This document shows, one piece after another, positions 16,034 to 28,230 of a stretch of 36,196 nt of DNA (position 1 is the stretch's first letter; each line of letters opens with the position of its first letter). Below the pieces are notes generated by a model. It did not search any database and was not told where the DNA came from. It was given only the letters and a program-made list of their open reading frames with translations. This stretch comes from Pseudomonadota bacterium. Its GTDB lineage: Bacteria > Pseudomonadota > Gammaproteobacteria > Burkholderiales > Rhodocyclaceae. The DNA is taken from contig JAGTRV010000008.1 of the NCBI GenBank assembly GCA_018262245.1, positions 1 through 36,196 of the forward strand, given 5' to 3'. Made by a program: the position numbers and the translations under genes.

Positions 16034-17043
16034 GCTGCCAACGCCTCCTCTGTGTATTTCAAATGCTGATGCTCAGCCGCCAGTCGGCTGAAGAAGTCGT
16101 TCACTGCCTGCATCTGTTGATCGATGCTGGGCAGGACGTTCATTTCCTTGCGGAAGGCCGCCGAGCCAACCAGTCCCTTGGTGTACCAGGAGATGTGCTT
16201 GCGGGCGACCTTGAACCCCGTTTCCGGGCCGTAGAAAGCGTAAAGGTCTTCGAGATGCTCCAGCAGGATGCTGTGAATCTCCATGACCTCGGCCGGTGGC
16301 AGGTGCTCGCCGGTTTTTAGATAGTGTTCGATCTCGCGGAACAGCCAGGGACGACCCTGGGCGGCGCGGCCGATCATGACGCCATCGGCGCCGGTCACGT
16401 CGAGCACGTGCTTGGCCTTTTCCGGGGTCGTGATGTCGCCGTTGGCGATGACCGGGATGCTGATCAGCGTCTTGACCATGGCGATGGTGTCGTATTCCGC
16501 CTCGCCGGTGTATTGCTGGCAGCGCGTCCGGCCGTGGATGGCGACGGCACGGATGCCGGCTGATTCGGCGATGCGCGCGATGGTCGGGGCGTTCTTGTTG
16601 GCGATGTTCCAGCCAGTACGGAATTTCAGCGTGACCGGGGTGTTCGGGATCGCAGCAACGACGGCGTCGAGAATCTTGCCGACCAGTTCCTCGTCCTGCA
16701 TCAGCGCCGAGCCGGCCATCACGTTGCAGACCTTCTTGGCCGGGCAACCCATGTTGATGTCGATGATCTGGGCGCCATTGTCGACGTTGTGTCTGGCCGC
16801 CTCGGCCATCATTTTCGGATCGGCGCCGGCGATCTGCACGGAGATCGGGGCGACTTCGCCGGTGTGATTGGCCCGGCGCAGCGTCTTGGCGCTGCCGTAG
16901 AGCAGGGAATTGGAGGTGACCATTTCGGACACGGCCAGACCGGCGCCCATTTTCTTGCACAACTGGCGGAAAGGACGATCCGTCACGCCAGCCATGGGGG
17001 CGACGAACAGGTTGTTGCGAAGCTGGAAACCGACAAAATCCAT
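16030..17043 (-). CDS. dusB: tRNA-dihydrouridine synthase B
   Basis: DusB is a flavoenzyme that reduces specific uridines in tRNA to dihydrouridine. The protein has 337 residues from ATG 17043. It shows the FMN-barrel start NLFVAPMAGVTDRPFR, the catalytic-cysteine motif MGCPAKKVC, TLKFRTGW, VAIHGRTRCQQYTG and the phosphate-binding VIANGDITTPE and GVMIGRAAQGRPWLF. The track start is TTG 17064; I prefer ATG 17043 because MDFVGFQLRNN lines up with the family N-terminus. Neither has a good ribosome binding site. It is translationally coupled to fis. Confidence 0.95.
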   Translation of the reverse strand: MDFVGFQLRNNLFVAPMAGVTDRPFRQLCKKMGAGLAVSEMVTSNSLLYGSAKTLRRANHTGEVAPISVQIAGADPKMMAEAARHNVDNGAQIIDINMGCPAKKVCNVMAGSALMQDEELVGKILDAVVAAIPNTPVTLKFRTGWNIANKNAPTIARIAESAGIRAVAIHGRTRCQQYTGEAEYDTIAMVKTLISIPVIANGDITTPEKAKHVLDVTGADGVMIGRAAQGRPWLFREIEHYLKTGEHLPPAEVMEIHSILLEHLEDLYAFYGPETGFKVARKHISWYTKGLVGSAAFRKEMNVLPSIDQQMQAVNDFFSRLAAEHQHLKYTEEALAA

Positions 17044-17081
17044 AGGCGTAGGGGCGGCGGGCAAATCGTGGGGAGCCGCGC

Positions 17082-17087
17082 ATTTTA
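17082..17087 (-). promoter_or_regulatory. Candidate -10 element upstream of dusB
   Basis: The minus strand reads GGGTAAAATGCGCG, with TAAAAT as a -10 candidate about 40 bases before ATG 17043. I find no good -35 at 16-18 bases; a TTGACT overlapping the menA-like stop is 22 bases away, too far. The position would drive dusB-fis-purH-purD. Tentative. Confidence 0.35.
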
Positions 17088-17111
17088 CCCGAGTCGGCGC
17101 CTAAAAAATAG

Positions 17112-17984
17112 TCAAATTGTAAAAGCGAGTGAAAGCAGAAGGGCAAAAGTCAGCTGCAGTCCGGCGGTCGCGGCGAGGATGTTATTGAAGACCGGGCCAG
17201 GGGCTTCGTGGTGGAAGCGCCGGATCAGTTTCAGGGCGAGCGGTAGCGAGAGCAGTGGTAGCGCGGCCAGCCAGCCGAGGCTGCCAAGCAGCGGCAACAG
17301 CGCGTAAGGGGCGATTATTTCCAGCATGTAGATGTGCCGGGTGGCTGGCCGTCCCAGACGAACCGCCAGTGTGTTTTTGCCGTTTGTCGCATCGCCGTCG
17401 AGGTCGCGGTAGTTGTTGACGGTGATCACCGCTGCGGCGTGGATGCCGACCAGTACGGCAGCGAGCAGCGCCATCGGTGTCAGGTTCAGTGTTTGCAGGT
17501 AGTGGCTGCCGCCGACGGCGACCAGACCGAAGAAAATAAAGACGAAAACTTCGCCAAGCGGCCCGTAGGCAATCGGCTTTGGCCCGCCGGTGTAAGCCCA
17601 GCCGGCGGCCAGTGAGGCGAGGCCGATCGCGACGATGGGCCAGCCGCCGTGCCAGACCAGATAAATGCCGCACAGGAAGGCCAGCGCGAAGCTCAGCCAG
17701 GCGCCGGCCTTGACCTTGCCGGCGGTTAGCCAGCCCTCGGCGGTGGCGCGCTTCGGGCCAAGGCGACCGGGGGTGTCGGTGCCGCGGAGGAAATCACCGA
17801 CATCATTGAACAGGTTGGTGCCGATCTGGATGAAGGCGGCGCCCAATGCGGCGGCAAGCAGCGGTAGCCAGAGCAGGGTGCCGCTGTCGTGCCAGGCGAC
17901 GGCGGTGCCGACGAGGACCGGCGACAGCGAGACGGAGAGCGTCTTCGGGCGGCAGGCGAGGAACCAGGCGGTGCTTGTCTTCAT
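17112..17984 (-). CDS. MenA-type UbiA-superfamily prenyltransferase
   Basis: A 290-residue integral membrane prenyltransferase. The two Asp-rich, Mg-prenyl-diphosphate motifs are NLFNDVGDFLRGTD and NNYRDLDGDATNGKNTLAVRLG. Their spacing and the NNxRDxxxDxxxGKxTLAVRLG form are those of 1,4-dihydroxy-2-naphthoate prenyltransferase (MenA), not of 4-hydroxybenzoate prenyltransferase (UbiA). About eight or nine hydrophobic helices are visible. I start at ATG 17984 (MKTSTAWFLACRPKTL), not the track's GTG 18014. It is 67 bases after ubiH on the same strand, so it may be in the same transcript. Menaquinone synthesis is the likely role but no other men gene is in view. Confidence 0.8.
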   Translation of the reverse strand: MKTSTAWFLACRPKTLSVSLSPVLVGTAVAWHDSGTLLWLPLLAAALGAAFIQIGTNLFNDVGDFLRGTDTPGRLGPKRATAEGWLTAGKVKAGAWLSFALAFLCGIYLVWHGGWPIVAIGLASLAAGWAYTGGPKPIAYGPLGEVFVFIFFGLVAVGGSHYLQTLNLTPMALLAAVLVGIHAAAVITVNNYRDLDGDATNGKNTLAVRLGRPATRHIYMLEIIAPYALLPLLGSLGWLAALPLLSLPLALKLIRRFHHEAPGPVFNNILAATAGLQLTFALLLSLAFTI

Positions 17985-18051
17985 GCGGGACTTGACAGGT
18001 GAGCGGCCCGGCACTGTAACCGATGCCGGGGTTTCGCGCCTTTGGGCTGGA

Positions 18052-19197
18052 TCAAGGCCAGGCCCGGGCGCCCCAGATCATGCGCTTGGCGACGAAATGG
18101 CGTGCCGCAGGGCAGAGATCGAGGGCGAGCAGGCCAAGGCCGCGGGCCAGTTTGAGTGGGGCAAAATCGTTGGAGAAGGCGCGAACGATCTGGTCGGTGA
18201 AAAAAGCGCTGCCTTGGCGGTCGAGGCGGCGGATTTTTGCGTAGTGGTCGAGGCCTTCACGGTCAATGCCGTTTTTGAGCAGAATTTCTGCCAGTTGCCA
18301 GGCATCGCGGATGCCGAGGTTGAAACCCTGGCCGGAGACCGGATGCAGGGTTTGCGCCGTGTTGCCGATCCACACTTCGTTGTCCTTGACCAGCGTGTCG
18401 CGCAGGCGCAAGGCGAGCGGGAAGCGGCTGCGCTTGCCGGGCTTGGCGAAGCTCATGCGCTGGCCGAACTGGGTTTGCAGGGCGGCGGTAAAGGCTTCAT
18501 CGTCCATGGCCATTACGGCGTCGGCCTTGGCGGGCGGTAGCGTGAAGACGATGGAGTATTCGTCGCCGAGCGGCAACAGGGCGAGCGGGCCGTCGGGCGT
18601 GAAGCGTTCCCAGGCGCGCTTGTTGTGGCCCGGCGTTGGCGTGACTTCGCAGATGACCGCATGCTGCTCGTAATTGCTGACCTTGACAGCCGGGTCGTCG
18701 CCCGGCGTGCCTTCGGCGTGTATCAGCAATCGGGTCTGGATGGTACGCAACTGGCCGGCGTGGCGTAGTGCGACGGTGACGTGTTCATCGCCGGGGACGA
18801 TGTCGAGGATTTCTGCCTCCGACAGCACGGCGTCGGCGGCCAGGTTGGCGGCCAGTGCGCCGGCTAGGTCGCGGTAGCGGACGACGTAGCCCAAGGCGGG
18901 GAGGTCGTAGTCGGTGCGGTTGATCAGGGTTCGGCCGAAACCATCCTTCTGTGAGATGTGGATGGTTTCGATCGGCGTCGCGTTGCGGGTCGGCCAGCTA
19001 TTGATCTGTTCAAGCAACTGGCGGGCGCCATGTGACAGGGCGAGGGCGCGGGGGTCACCTTGTTGCGCCTCTTGCGGTCGACGGTCCAAAAGCAATGATT
19101 TCTGACCGCCGGCCGCGAGCGCCAGATGCAGCGTCATGCCGACCGGGCCGGCGCCGACGATCAGGGTCTCGACGTGTTCAACCCTTGCTTCAGTCAT
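18052..19197 (-). CDS. ubiH: UbiH/UbiF-family FAD-dependent hydroxylase
   Basis: A 381-residue flavin monooxygenase of the ubiquinone-ring hydroxylase family. The FAD-binding GAGPVGM is at 15-21, the middle motif region has GDPRALALSHGARQLL, and the second FAD motif is GNTAQTLHPVSGQGFNLGIRDA. The last is characteristic of UbiH (position-6 hydroxylation in E. coli), though family members differ in regiospecificity. The track start at 19260 lies inside pepP; ATG 19197 overlaps the pepP stop by 8 bases (ATGACTGA) and gives the expected N-terminus. pepP-ubiH is a known operon arrangement in proteobacteria. Confidence 0.9.
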   Translation of the reverse strand: MTEARVEHVETLIVGAGPVGMTLHLALAAGGQKSLLLDRRPQEAQQGDPRALALSHGARQLLEQINSWPTRNATPIETIHISQKDGFGRTLINRTDYDLPALGYVVRYRDLAGALAANLAADAVLSEAEILDIVPGDEHVTVALRHAGQLRTIQTRLLIHAEGTPGDDPAVKVSNYEQHAVICEVTPTPGHNKRAWERFTPDGPLALLPLGDEYSIVFTLPPAKADAVMAMDDEAFTAALQTQFGQRMSFAKPGKRSRFPLALRLRDTLVKDNEVWIGNTAQTLHPVSGQGFNLGIRDAWQLAEILLKNGIDREGLDHYAKIRRLDRQGSAFFTDQIVRAFSNDFAPLKLARGLGLLALDLCPAARHFVAKRMIWGARAWP

Positions 19198-20488
19198 GGC
19201 GCATGACTTCCTCGATCTCGGCCACCGTTTTCGGCGCCGTGGTGAAGATGTCACAACCATTCTCCGTGACGCGCACGTCGTCCTCGATGCGGATGCCGAT
19301 GCCGGCTAGTGCTGGCGGGATGTCGGTGCCGGGGCGGATGTAGAGGCCGGGTTCGACGGTCAGGGTCATGCCTGGCTGCAAGGTCGTCCATGCGTCGCCG
19401 ACCTTGTATTCGCCGGCGTCGTGCACATCCAGCCCGAGCCAGTGGCCGGTGCGGTGCATGTAGAAGCGCTTGTAATCACCTTTTTCGATCAGGTTATCAA
19501 GGTTGCCGGTGAGCAGCTTGAGGTCGATCAGGCCTTGAGTCAGCACGCGGACGGCGGCATCGTGGCCTTCCATGAAATGGCGACCTGGCGCGGTGGCGGC
19601 GACGGCCGCCGTCTGTGCGGCGAGGACGATTTCGTACACATCCTTCTGCGCGGGGTTGAAGCGGCCATTGACCGGGAAAGTACGGGTGATGTCGGCGGCG
19701 TAACCGTCTACTTCGCAACCTGCGTCGATCAGGACCAGGGTGTGGTCGTTGAGTACCTTGTCGTTCGACACGTAATGCAGCACGCAGGCGTTGGCGCCGC
19801 CGGCAACGATGGGCGTGTAGGCATGGGCATCGGCACCGCGCTTGCGGAATTCGTAAGTCAGTTCGGCTTCCAGTTCGTACTCGGCCATGCCGGGGCGGCA
19901 GGCGCGCATGGCGCGGGCGTGGCCGGCGCTGGCAATATCGGCCGAGCGTTGCTGGATGCCGGCCTCTGCACTGTCCTTGACCAGGCGCATGGCGTCGAGT
20001 TCGGCGCGCAGGTCATGAATGGCACGCGGCGCCCGCTTGCCAGCCCGGGTCTGGGCGCGGACTTCGTTCAGGGCCTTGGCGATCCGGGTATCCCATTCGG
20101 TGTCGTGACCGATGGCGTGCCACAGCGTGTCGCGGTCGACGAGGAACTCGGCCAGTTTCTTGTCGAGTTGCTCGATCGGATAGGCAGCGTCGAAGCCGAA
20201 GGCGGTTTTTGCCGCTTTCGGGCCGTAGCGATAGCCGTCCCATATTTCGCGTTCTTCATGCTTTTCGCGGCAGAAGAGGATGGATTTCGGCTTCTTGCCG
20301 CCGATCAGCACGACGACTGCTTCCGGTTCCGGGAAGCCGGTCAGATACCAGAAATAGCTGTCGAATCGGTAAAGATGATGCGCATCGCGATTGCGGATGA
20401 CTTCCGGGGCGGTGGGTACGATGGCGACGCCGTCGCCGATGGTCTTCAGCAGGCGCTTGCGGCGGGCGAGAAAGTGGGCGTGGGTCAT
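19190..20488 (-). CDS. pepP: Xaa-Pro aminopeptidase (M24B)
   Basis: PepP removes an N-terminal residue preceding proline. The 432-residue protein has the AMP_N domain first (RRKRLLKTIGDGVAIVPTA, FDSYFWYLTGFPEPEAV) and then the pita-bread metallopeptidase domain. The dinuclear metal ligands are visible in LIDAGCEVDGYAADITRTFP, HRTGHWLGLDVHD, LTVEPGLY and GIRIEDDV. ATG 20488 overlaps the murU stop as ATGA, and its end overlaps ubiH, so the amgK-murU-pepP-ubiH genes look like one transcription unit. Confidence 0.95.
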   Translation of the reverse strand: MTHAHFLARRKRLLKTIGDGVAIVPTAPEVIRNRDAHHLYRFDSYFWYLTGFPEPEAVVVLIGGKKPKSILFCREKHEEREIWDGYRYGPKAAKTAFGFDAAYPIEQLDKKLAEFLVDRDTLWHAIGHDTEWDTRIAKALNEVRAQTRAGKRAPRAIHDLRAELDAMRLVKDSAEAGIQQRSADIASAGHARAMRACRPGMAEYELEAELTYEFRKRGADAHAYTPIVAGGANACVLHYVSNDKVLNDHTLVLIDAGCEVDGYAADITRTFPVNGRFNPAQKDVYEIVLAAQTAAVAATAPGRHFMEGHDAAVRVLTQGLIDLKLLTGNLDNLIEKGDYKRFYMHRTGHWLGLDVHDAGEYKVGDAWTTLQPGMTLTVEPGLYIRPGTDIPPALAGIGIRIEDDVRVTENGCDIFTTAPKTVAEIEEVMRHD

Positions 20489-21156
20489 GGGGTTCTCAGT
20501 TCGGCATCCAATTCAGCCAGGCGTTGCGGCGTTCCAACGTCGACCCAGCGGCCAGCGAAGCGTTCCCCTGTCAGTGTGCCGAGGCGAATTGCATTGTCGA
20601 GCAGCGGGCGTAACTTCATTACCGTGCCCGGCTTTACGTCAGCGAAGAAGGTGGGGGAAAAAACGCCGACGCCAGCATAAGTCAGCGTTTGCTCGCCGTT
20701 GGCGTAAATCACCCGCTCGCCGTCCAGGCTGAAATCGCCACCGGCGTGGTGGCTCGGGTTGGCGACCATGACGAGATGGGCTTTTTTCGACGCGCGTTGC
20801 CGGGCTTGGTCGAAGTCCCAGTCGCAGAAGACATCGCCATTGACCACCAGGAAGGGCTCGTCGCCGAGCAGCGGCAGGGCGGTGGCGATGCCGCCGGCGG
20901 TTTCCAGGGCGCCCGGCGGCTCGGGAGAGTACTGGATGTGCAGGCCCCATTGCGAACCGTCGCCCAGCGCCTGTTCTATCTGCGCGCCGAGGTGGGCGTG
21001 GTTGATGACGATGTCGCGAAATCCCGCCGCCGCCAGTCGTTCCAGATGCCAGGCGATCAGCGGCTTGCCGCCGGCCAGCAGCAGCGGCTTGGGCGTGTGG
21101 TCGGTCAGCGGCCGCATGCGTTCGCCGCGGCCGGCGGCGAGGATCATCGCTTTCAT
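20485..21156 (-). CDS. murU: N-acetylmuramate-1-phosphate uridylyltransferase
   Basis: A 223-residue nucleotidyltransferase with the signature MILAAGRGERMRPLTDHTPKPLL at the N-terminus (nucleotide-binding loop), the metal-binding FLVVNGDVFCDWDF and a C-terminal GRWVDVGTPQRL. Such short sugar-nucleotidyltransferases next to an AmgK-type kinase are MurU, which converts MurNAc-1-phosphate and UTP into UDP-MurNAc. This recycling route bypasses MurA, the fosfomycin target. It lies 6 bases after amgK. On sequence alone glucose-1-phosphate-type uridylyl- or guanylyltransferase is possible; the neighbour decides. Confidence 0.88.
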   Translation of the reverse strand: MKAMILAAGRGERMRPLTDHTPKPLLLAGGKPLIAWHLERLAAAGFRDIVINHAHLGAQIEQALGDGSQWGLHIQYSPEPPGALETAGGIATALPLLGDEPFLVVNGDVFCDWDFDQARQRASKKAHLVMVANPSHHAGGDFSLDGERVIYANGEQTLTYAGVGVFSPTFFADVKPGTVMKLRPLLDNAIRLGTLTGERFAGRWVDVGTPQRLAELDAELRTP

Positions 21157-21162
21157 CGGCGT

Positions 21163-22188
21163 CTATTTGTAGCGGTAGCCGATCTGCTCGGTGTTGCCTT
21201 CGAGGCGGTCGAGCAGGTTCTGCAGGGGTTTTAGCTGGATGTAACGGCTGGCGGTCTTGCGGGCGTAATTGATGAAGCGCGGCAGGTCTTCGCTGTATTT
21301 TTCCTTGCCGTCGCGGTACTTCAGGCGGCAGAAGATGCCGAGCACCTTGAGATGACGCTGCAGGCCCATCAGTTCGTATTCGCGCCAGAAGGCACCGAAG
21401 TCCTCGCGCACCGGCAGGCCGGCGGCGCGGGCCTTTTCCCAGTAGCGGACGACCCAGTCAATTTCCTGTTCTTCATCCCAGGAGATGAAGGCATCGCGGA
21501 ACAGCGAGACGACGTCGTAGGTAATCGGCCCCATCACGGCGTCCTGGAAGTCGATGATGCCCGGCGTCAGGCGCTCGGCGCTCTCGACCACCATCAGGTT
21601 GCGCGGCATGAAGTCGCGATGGACGAAAACCTTGGGCTGGCCGAGCGCCGAGTTGATCAGGTACTTGAAGGTGCGATCGAGCATGATCTTGTCTTCGTCG
21701 GCCAGTTCGATGCCGAGGTGACGGCCGATGAACCATTCCGGGAAGAGGTCGAGTTCGCGGCGCAGCAGGGTGCCGTCGTAGGGCGGCAGGACGCCGGCCG
21801 TGGTGGACAGTTGCCATTGAATCAGCGTGTCGAGTACCGGTCGGATCAGGAAGTCGGCCAAGCTGAGGTCGGCGTTGATGGCGTCGAGGTAGCCAATGCG
21901 GCCGAGGTCGGTCAGGACCAGGAAACCATTGTCGAGATCCTTGTCGAGAATGCGCGGCGCGGCGAGATCAGCCTTGGCCAACAGCCCGGCGACATGGATG
22001 AAGGGCTTGCAGTCCTCTTTTTCCGGCGGAGCGTCCATCAGGATGCGCGTCTGACCATCCGGCCAGGTTAGGCGAAAATAGCGGCGGAAACTGGCATCGG
22101 CCGAGGCCGGGGTGATCCGGACGGATTGCTCGGGAAAGCGACTGGCAACCCAGTCGGTAACAAGTTGATCGCGCGGCGTGGCTTGCAT
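21163..22188 (-). CDS. amgK: Anomeric MurNAc/GlcNAc kinase (aminoglycoside phosphotransferase family)
   Basis: A 341-residue APH/ChoK-fold kinase. It has the catalytic loop VHRDFMPRNLM and the metal-binding IIDFQDAVMGPITYDVVSL, with the substrate lobe FWREYELMGLQRHLKVLGIF downstream. Together with murU it fits AmgK, which phosphorylates MurNAc and GlcNAc at the anomeric position in peptidoglycan recycling. The pair also sits beside lptD in Pseudomonas putida, where it was described. ATG 22188 is divergent from lptD across 91 bases. It is the first gene of the run leading to ubiH. Confidence 0.88.
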   Translation of the reverse strand: MQATPRDQLVTDWVASRFPEQSVRITPASADASFRRYFRLTWPDGQTRILMDAPPEKEDCKPFIHVAGLLAKADLAAPRILDKDLDNGFLVLTDLGRIGYLDAINADLSLADFLIRPVLDTLIQWQLSTTAGVLPPYDGTLLRRELDLFPEWFIGRHLGIELADEDKIMLDRTFKYLINSALGQPKVFVHRDFMPRNLMVVESAERLTPGIIDFQDAVMGPITYDVVSLFRDAFISWDEEQEIDWVVRYWEKARAAGLPVREDFGAFWREYELMGLQRHLKVLGIFCRLKYRDGKEKYSEDLPRFINYARKTASRYIQLKPLQNLLDRLEGNTEQIGYRYK

Positions 22189-26141
<3,953 letters not shown>

Positions 26142-26142
<1 letters not shown>

Positions 26143-27131
26143 TGCACCCGCTTATTGCCGTCACCAGCGGTGAACCGGCCGGCATCGGGCCGGAGCTTTG
26201 TTTGCGGCTGGCCGACTACGATGGTGCTGCCCATCCGGTGGTTCTTGGTGATCGTTCTCTCCTTGAGGCGCGCGCGTCTCAGCTCGGGTTGAACGTGGCT
26301 TTTCGCGACTACACCGCGGGACAAGCTCAAGCGCCAGGGAACCTCGACGTGCTGCACATTCCTCTGGCGGTTTCATCGCAGGCTGGCCAGCTGGATGCGG
26401 CCAACGGCCTCTATGTCCTTTCCCTGCTCGACCGCGCGCTGGCCGGCTGTCAATCCGGCGAATTCGCTGCGATGGCGACAGCGCCGGTGCACAAGGGGGT
26501 GGTCAACGAAGCCGGTGTGCATTTCACCGGTCACACCGAATACCTTGCTGAAAAAACCGACACGCCGCTGGTCGTCATGATGCTGGCCGGTGACACTGAA
26601 CGCGGGCCGCTGCGCGTTGCCCTGGTGACAACGCACCTGCCATTGAAAGATGTGCCGGCAGCGATTACTGCCGAGGTGCTGGAAAAAACGCTGCGCATCC
26701 TGCATGCCGACCTGCGCGCCAAATACGGCCTTGCCCAGCCGCGTATCCTGGTTGCCGGCCTCAACCCGCACGCTGGTGAAGGCGGTTATCTCGGCATGGA
26801 AGAAATCGAAGTCATCACGCCGGTACTGCAAAAGCTGCGGGCCGAGGGCATGGCGCTGTCCGGCCCTTACCCGGCCGATACCATGTTTACGCCACCTATC
26901 CTCGCCCAGGGCGACGCGGTGCTCGCCATGTATCACGACCAGGGGCTGACCGCATTGAAGTACGCCACTTTCGGCAAAGGCATCAACGTCACGCTTGGCC
27001 TGCCCATCATTCGCACCTCGGTCGATCACGGAACCGCATTGGAATTGGCCGGTACCGGCAAGGCCGATCCGGGCAGCCTGTTCGAATCGATTGCCGAAGC
27101 GGCACGCATGGCTCAAAGGAGCATTCAATGA
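26142..27131 (+). CDS. pdxA: 4-hydroxythreonine-4-phosphate dehydrogenase
   Basis: PdxA oxidises 4-phosphohydroxy-L-threonine in the DXP-dependent pathway to pyridoxal phosphate. The 329-residue protein has [14 protein letters not shown] at the start, the metal and substrate histidines in [25 protein letters not shown] and [11 protein letters not shown], and ends with [19 protein letters not shown]. The track's start at 26085 lies in surA; ATG 26142 shares its A with the surA stop. The stop overlaps rsmA (ATGA). Confidence 0.95.
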
Positions 27132-27895
27132 AAGGCCACGTCGCCCGCAAACGCTTCGGCCAGAATTTCCTCGTGGATCAAGGCATCATTGCCGCCATCA
27201 TCTCGGCCGTTGATCCGAAACGTGACGAAACCGTGGTCGAAATCGGCCCAGGTCTGGGCGCCATTACCGAGCCGCTGATGGCTCGTGTCGATCACCTGCA
27301 TGTCGTCGAAATCGACCGCGATCTGATCGCCCGGCTGAAAAAACAGCATACGCCAGAGCGCATGACCGTTCATGAGGGCGATGCGCTGGCCTTCGATTTC
27401 GCCAGTATCGGCAAGAATTTGCGTCTTGTCGGCAACCTGCCCTACAACATCTCGACGCCCCTGCTCTTCCATCTTGCCGAGTACGTCGACGTCGTCCATG
27501 ACATGCACTTCATGCTGCAGAAGGAAGTGGTCGAGCGCATGGTGGCCGAGCCGGGCAATGCTGATTTCGGTCGGATGTCGGTGATGCTGCAATACCGCTT
27601 CTATCTGGAATGGCTGATCGACGTGCCGCCGGAAAGCTTCGATCCGCCGCCCAAGGTCCAGTCGGCCGTCGTCCGCCTGATTCCGAAGCCCGTTTCCGAG
27701 TTGAATGCCAAGAGCCAGGAAAAACTGTCGCAGGTCGCGCTGACCGCGTTCTCGCAACGCCGAAAAATGCTCCGCAACACAATGAAGACCCTGCTCAGCG
27801 ATGCCGCCTTCGCCGAGCTCGGCATCGATCCGACCTGCCGGCCGGAAGACGTTTCGGTCGAGGATTACGTCCGCATCGCCAACTATCTGAGCTGA
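27128..27895 (+). CDS. rsmA: 16S rRNA dimethyladenosine transferase
   Basis: RsmA (KsgA) dimethylates two adjacent adenosines in the 3' terminal helix of 16S rRNA during 30S maturation. The 255-residue protein has [11 protein letters not shown], the SAM-binding [15 protein letters not shown], the catalytic motif [14 protein letters not shown], and the C-terminal [14 protein letters not shown] and [14 protein letters not shown] blocks. It ends the lptD-surA-pdxA-rsmA run, followed by a bidirectional terminator. In E. coli apaG and apaH come next; they are absent here. Confidence 0.96.
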   Translation: MKGHVARKRFGQNFLVDQGIIAAIISAVDPKRDETVVEIGPGLGAITEPLMARVDHLHVVEIDRDLIARLKKQHTPERMTVHEGDALAFDFASIGKNLRLVGNLPYNISTPLLFHLAEYVDVVHDMHFMLQKEVVERMVAEPGNADFGRMSVMLQYRFYLEWLIDVPPESFDPPPKVQSAVVRLIPKPVSELNAKSQEKLSQVALTAFSQRRKMLRNTMKTLLSDAAFAELGIDPTCRPEDVSVEDYVRIANYLS

Positions 27896-27917
27896 CGCCC
27901 GCTGCTCGCCGGGAATG

Positions 27918-27946
27918 AAAAAACCCGCCAAGGCGGGTTTTTGTTT
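27918..27946. terminator. Bidirectional terminator between rsmA and the DUF2892 gene
   Basis: CCCGCC and GGCGGG form a tight hairpin flanked by A6 on the left and T5 on the right (AAAAAACCCGCC then GGCGGGTTTTT). A U-tract follows the stem in both directions, so it can end rsmA transcription on the plus strand and DUF2892 transcription on the minus strand. Confidence 0.85.
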
Positions 27947-27961
27947 GGGGTCTTGGCCAAA

Positions 27962-28153
27962 TTACTTTTGCGTCGGGCAGGTCTTGATACCGAGCAGCGT
28001 GTAGGCCGGGCACCAGCCCATCAACCCTGTTGCGAGAGGGACGATGCCGATGTAGCCCCAGACCGGCAGCATGCCGGCTGCGGTGGCGCCGATCAGGCCG
28101 GCGCCGGCTACGATACGAATGATTTTGTCGATACCGCCAACATTTGCAGCCAT
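27962..28153 (-). CDS. DUF2892 (YgaP-like) small membrane protein
   Basis: A 63-residue protein of the DUF2892 type. It begins MAANVGGIDKIIRIVAGAGL and has two hydrophobic segments (about 11-28 and 31-50). The end carries GWCPAYTLLGIKTCPT, with two cysteines, as in the membrane part of the rhodanese YgaP. ATG 28153 is preceded by GGAGAA at good spacing. The gene lies 72 bases after the Crp/Fnr-type gene on the same strand. A CRP-like palindrome at 28215-28230 and a TACATT -10 candidate precede it. Function unknown; a link to sulfur or redox stress is inference. Confidence 0.85.
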   Translation of the reverse strand: MAANVGGIDKIIRIVAGAGLIGATAAGMLPVWGYIGIVPLATGLMGWCPAYTLLGIKTCPTQK

Positions 28154-28188
28154 GGTGTTTTCTCCGTCAGGTTATGTGTACAGCGCCA

Positions 28189-28194
28189 ATGTAA
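28189..28194 (-). promoter_or_regulatory. Candidate -10 of the DUF2892 gene
   Basis: On the minus strand TACATT is a fair -10, predicting a start near 28182. The palindrome at 28215-28230 would then be centred about 41 bases upstream, the position typical for class II activation by Crp/Fnr proteins. No -35 hexamer is needed or seen. Inference from spacing only. Confidence 0.42.
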
Positions 28195-28214
28195 CGGGGC
28201 ATCGTGACAGCGTA

Positions 28215-28230
28215 TGTAACCTTGGTCACA
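28215..28230. promoter_or_regulatory. CRP-like palindromic operator
   Basis: TGTAACCTTGGTCACA is a 16-bp palindrome, TGTRACC-N2-GGTYACA, and matches the CRP pattern TGTGA-N6-TCACA at 9 of 10 positions. It overlaps the last codons of the Crp/Fnr-type gene and precedes the DUF2892 gene. The regulator's recognition helix contains R-E-x-x-x-R, as in CRP, which fits this half-site. Confidence 0.6.

Noticed and set aside
16073-17146. 357-residue minus-strand ORF overlapping dusB
   Set aside because: It is a +1 frame of dusB on the same strand with Arg/Gln/Asp-rich composition; the true dusB frame has all family motifs and overlaps fis correctly.
19421-20680. 419-residue plus-strand ORF
   Set aside because: It is antisense to pepP, which shows complete metal-ligand motifs in the expected order.
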